NCBI GenBank assembly: GCA_036524115.1 | Contig: DATDCY010000072.1 | Coordinates: forward strand, 1-8,469 | DNA length: 8,469 nt | Source: a bacterium | GTDB taxonomy: Bacteria > JAUVQV01 > DATDCY01 | Direction of reading: 5' to 3' | Shown: positions 6,405-8,469 of the stretch, piece by piece | How positions within the stretch are numbered: position 1 is the stretch's first letter | Layout: the number at the start of each line of letters is the position of its first letter | Position numbers and translations under genes: made by a program | The notes under the pieces: generated by a model | Seen by the model: the letters and a program-made list of their open reading frames with translations, nothing else | Told to the model about the DNA's origin: nothing | Databases searched by the model: none

Positions 6405-6416
6405 CTCCGGCGGAGG
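6405..6416 (+). promoter_or_regulatory. Shine-Dalgarno of the regulator, inside a small hairpin
   Basis: GGAGG (6412-6416) is the Shine-Dalgarno for the regulator. It is 5 bases from GTG 6422 and 11 bases from ATG 6428, so either start is possible. CTCC (6405-6408) can pair with GGAG (6412-6415) across GGC, which would hide the site. A perfect palindrome GTGCCGGCAC lies just upstream (6391-6400). Confidence 0.5.
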
Positions 6417-6427
6417 TTTTTGTGGCT

Positions 6428-7774
6428 ATGGACGGTTCGTTGGACGTACTGCTGCGCAACTCGACGGTCCGCCTGGGCTCCTGTTCCAGGGAGATCTTCC
6501 GGGTCGGCCTGTCGCTCGTCGCGGATGGGGATGTCTGCGTCTGCGGCCTGCACCCCGAAGGGACGGGGCCGCGCGAGGCGTGCCGTTCGTTCACGGCGTC
6601 GCTGCGCTCCGCACCCTCCGCGCGGGTGCGCTGTCCGGAGGGGCTCACCGTCCTCGTGCGGGCGGTGAATCTGCCGTTGGCGCAGCCGCTGCTGCTCGCC
6701 TCGCAGGGCTTCCTCGAGGAGAGCGCGGGCGACGATGCGCGCACGAACGGGATTCCCCGGCTCTCGCCCATCCAGATCTCCCAGTTCGAGAGCTTCATCG
6801 ACCTCGGGGTCGACGTGCTCGCCGGCCTCTTCCGGGCGGCCTCGCTCGGCGTCACCGAGGAGGTGCGCGAGGAGGCCTGGCGGGACCTGCTCGGCTCGCC
6901 GACGATCGTCGGCATGAGCCCGGCCTCGCGGAGCCTGCGCGAGGCGCTGCCGACCGCCGCCAACAGCGCGGAGCCGCTCTTCGTCGACGGCGAGCCCGGC
7001 AGCGGCCGGCGGATGCTGGCGGCCGCCGTGCACCGCCTCGGCCCGCGCGCTGGCCGCCCCTTCGTCGCCGAGTCCCTCGCCGCCCTCCCGGAGAGCCTGC
7101 AGGAGCCGGAGATCTTCGGCGCCGGCGGCACCGGGGGCCTCGTCGCTGAGGCCGCGGGCGGCACCCTGTACCTCGGCGAGATCGAGCGCCTGAACGCGCG
7201 CTGCCAGGAACTGCTGCTGTCCCTGCTGGCGCAGGGGCAGGGCGCACCCCGGGTCATCGCCTCCGCCGACGCCGACCTCGAGGAGGCCGTGCGCCGCGGC
7301 CGCTTCCGCAACGACCTCGCGGCTCGGCTGCGGGCCCGGACCATCGCCGTCCAGCCGCTGCGGGAGCGGCCCGAGGACATTCCGCTGCTGGCGGAGCACC
7401 TGGCGCGGCGACGCGCCGCTGCCGCCGGGGCCATCGCGCCCGCGCTGACGCCGGAGACCCTCGAGACGCTGAAGCGCTGCCCCTGGACGGGCAACGTGCG
7501 GGAACTGGACGAGGAGCTGGCGCGCGCCGCGGCGGGCCGGTCCGTGATCCGGCCCGAGGACATCGCGGGCCTGCGCGCCAGGGCGGGCCGGGCTCCCGCG
7601 GGCGCCGCCGGGGCGCCGCTGCGGCGCGCGGTCGGGGATCTCGAAGTAACCCTCATCGAGCAGGCGCTGTCCGAGACGAACTGGAACAAGAGCCGGGCCG
7701 CCCGGACGCTGGGCCTCAGCCGCCTGGGCCTGCAGAAGAAGATCGACCGCTACGGCATCGACCGCCGGCGGTAG
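6428..7774 (+). CDS. Degenerate sigma-54-activator-like regulator: PocR-like sensor, inactive-looking AAA+, Fis HTH
   Basis: A 448-residue protein. Residues about 1-135 carry five Cys (19, 37, 39, 52, 69). The CPEGLTVLVRAV segment with a following LLLASQGFLEE resembles the PocR sensory domain (C-x-x-GL and a final LL-x-x-GQ), so it may sense a small ligand, metal or redox state. An AAA+ domain follows. Its Walker A is GEPGSGRR (188-195), with Arg194 in place of the essential Lys. Its Walker B ends LGEIE, with Gly250 in place of Asp. The GAFTGA loop that contacts sigma-54 is missing between EIFGAGG and GGTLYLGE. The paired arginines of FRNDLAARL (294, 300), PLRERPEDIPLL and PWTGNVREL (352-360) are kept. 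The C-terminal Fis-type helix-turn-helix (about 405-442; NKSRAARTLGLSRLGLQKKI) is intact. It probably binds DNA without remodelling sigma-54, as some GAFTGA-lacking homologues such as TyrR do. Start ATG 6428 was chosen; GTG 6422, in frame, is a good alternative. The STAS-PilZ gene follows after 27 bases. Confidence 0.85.
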   Translation: MDGSLDVLLRNSTVRLGSCSREIFRVGLSLVADGDVCVCGLHPEGTGPREACRSFTASLRSAPSARVRCPEGLTVLVRAVNLPLAQPLLLASQGFLEESAGDDARTNGIPRLSPIQISQFESFIDLGVDVLAGLFRAASLGVTEEVREEAWRDLLGSPTIVGMSPASRSLREALPTAANSAEPLFVDGEPGSGRRMLAAAVHRLGPRAGRPFVAESLAALPESLQEPEIFGAGGTGGLVAEAAGGTLYLGEIERLNARCQELLLSLLAQGQGAPRVIASADADLEEAVRRGRFRNDLAARLRARTIAVQPLRERPEDIPLLAEHLARRRAAAAGAIAPALTPETLETLKRCPWTGNVRELDEELARAAAGRSVIRPEDIAGLRARAGRAPAGAAGAPLRRAVGDLEVTLIEQALSETNWNKSRAARTLGLSRLGLQKKIDRYGIDRRR

Positions 7775-7786
7775 ACTAAACGAGAC

Positions 7787-7794
7787 GAGGGGAG
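7787..7794 (+). promoter_or_regulatory. Shine-Dalgarno deciding the GTG start at 7802
   Basis: GAGGGGAG (7787-7794) lies seven bases before GTG 7802 and 22 before the in-frame ATG 7817. The spacing favours the GTG. Confidence 0.75.
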
Positions 7795-7801
7795 CAGCCG
7801 C

Positions 7802-8469
7802 GTGAGCACCTGCAGCATGAGCGGGGACATCGGACGCTGCCGCTACGGGCTCAACGCCTTGTGGAGCGTCCGCGGCGACCTTGCGGGCTCGCTGGCGCGC
7901 CGCTTCGCCGAGCGCGTCGGGCTCTTCTTCCGCAGCGAGTCCGCGTCCCTCCTCGTCGACCTGCGCAGGGCCGGGCTGATCGACAGCGTCGGCGCCGCGC
8001 GGCTGCGCGAGCTGCACGAGCGCCACGCCGGCTTCCTGCTCGTCGGGCGGCCCGCGTCCTGGATGGACCTGCCCCTGGGCGTGCGTCGGACGCTCGCCGA
8101 GCTGCGCCCCGCGCCGGACCTGGAGACGGCCCTGGCCGCCCTGGCCCCCGCGCACGCCTCCGCACACACCGAGCGGCGCAGCCACCCGCGCATACCGCTG
8201 CAGGTCCCCGTCGAGGTCCTCTGCGCCGGGCGCCTCGCCCCCGCCTCCCTGCGCGACATCAGCCGCGGCGGCCTGCACCTGGAGCTGCTGCCCGAGGGCT
8301 GGCTCGGCGAGGCGCGCAAGACCGGCGCCGCGACGACCCTCGGGATCGTCGGCCTCGACGCGGACCCGCTCGCCCGCGAGCTGACCGCGCGCTTCGGCCG
8401 CGGACCGGTGCTGGCGGTGCCGGTCCGCGCGCTCCCCGGCGGGGTCCTCGGCGCCCGCTTCGCCGGCAG
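7802..8469 (+). CDS. STAS-PilZ domain fusion protein (3' partial)
   Basis: The frame stays open to the window edge: 222 codons, no stop. Residues about 10-105 resemble a STAS (anti-sigma-factor antagonist) domain: LLVDLRRAGLIDSVGAARLREL (51-71) has the core strand ending in Asp53 and the I-D-S-x-G-x turn (Asp61, Ser62, Gly64), and a strand GFLLVG follows. In SpoIIAA-type STAS proteins the serine just before the Gly is phosphorylated; here that place is Val63. An Ala-rich linker (107-122) leads to a PilZ domain with the c-di-GMP-binding pair: ERRSHPR (124-130; the R-x-x-x-R motif is Arg126 to Arg130) and DISRGG (152-157; D/N-x-S-x-x-G). PilZ domains bind cyclic di-GMP and transmit it to partners controlling motility, adhesion or exopolysaccharide. 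The 27-base gap and the strong Shine-Dalgarno suggest co-transcription with the regulator gene. Its C-terminus lies outside the window. Confidence 0.8.
   Translation, partial: MSTCSMSGDIGRCRYGLNALWSVRGDLAGSLARRFAERVGLFFRSESASLLVDLRRAGLIDSVGAARLRELHERHAGFLLVGRPASWMDLPLGVRRTLAELRPAPDLETALAALAPAHASAHTERRSHPRIPLQVPVEVLCAGRLAPASLRDISRGGLHLELLPEGWLGEARKTGAATTLGIVGLDADPLARELTARFGRGPVLAVPVRALPGGVLGARFAG

Noticed and set aside
6173-6427. Upstream extension of the regulator frame
   Set aside because: It overlaps the end of the exported-protein gene and encodes an Arg/Ser-rich stretch. The Shine-Dalgarno at 6412-6416 and the start of conserved sequence place initiation at 6422 or 6428.
5482-7689. 735-codon open frame on the - strand
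   Set aside because: It lies antisense to the exported-protein and regulator genes, both supported by motifs, and its Arg/Ser/Ala-rich product shows no family features.
6359-8278. 639-codon open frame on the - strand
   Set aside because: It is antisense to the regulator and the STAS-PilZ gene, with a product of simple Arg/Ala/Gly composition.

Overview
The window is very GC-rich with strong G/C third-position bias. It carries six complete protein genes and two partial ones, one at each end. I see no tRNA, rRNA, CRISPR array, transposase or phage gene. Sec-type export of one protein, a GT-C glycosyltransferase, a PilZ domain and Fis-type regulation suggest a free-living Gram-negative bacterium, possibly a deltaproteobacterial (Desulfobacterota or Myxococcota-like) or other high-GC environmental lineage. 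The sequence alone does not fix the taxon.

Left part, + strand. The window opens in the Ala/Pro/Gly/Tyr-rich C-terminal tail of an unidentified protein, made of three 15-residue repeats (1-142). A universal stress protein follows (188-658). Next come a flavoprotein of the UDP-galactopyranose mutase / protoporphyrinogen-oxidase-like family (695-2074) and a B12-binding-domain radical SAM enzyme (2071-3525). The last two overlap by a GTGA quartet and look translationally coupled, so they probably act in one pathway, plausibly modification of a cell-surface glycan or lipid. The substrate cannot be read from the sequence.

Middle. A 234-bp convergent intergenic region (3526-3759, the longest gene-free stretch) holds three stem-loops and a direct repeat. 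Beyond it, on the - strand, lies a polytopic GT-C glycosyltransferase of the PMT/ArnT type (3760-5466). It adds to the surface-carbohydrate flavour of the neighbourhood.

Right part, + strand. A 123-bp divergent region carries a perfect TTGACA box placed so that the transcript of the next gene may be leaderless. That gene (5590-6291) encodes an exported protein resembling DUF4412. A 136-bp leader rich in dyads, with a sigma-54-like -24/-12 element, then precedes a degenerate sigma-54-activator-like regulator (6428-7774). This protein has a Cys-rich PocR-like N-terminus, an AAA+ domain that has lost its Walker A Lys, its Walker B Asp and the GAFTGA loop, and an intact Fis helix-turn-helix. Twenty-seven bases downstream starts a STAS-PilZ fusion (7802 to the window edge). 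The last two genes look like a small regulatory operon linking a ligand- or redox-sensing DNA-binding protein to a predicted c-di-GMP-binding STAS protein, and they are the most unusual content here.
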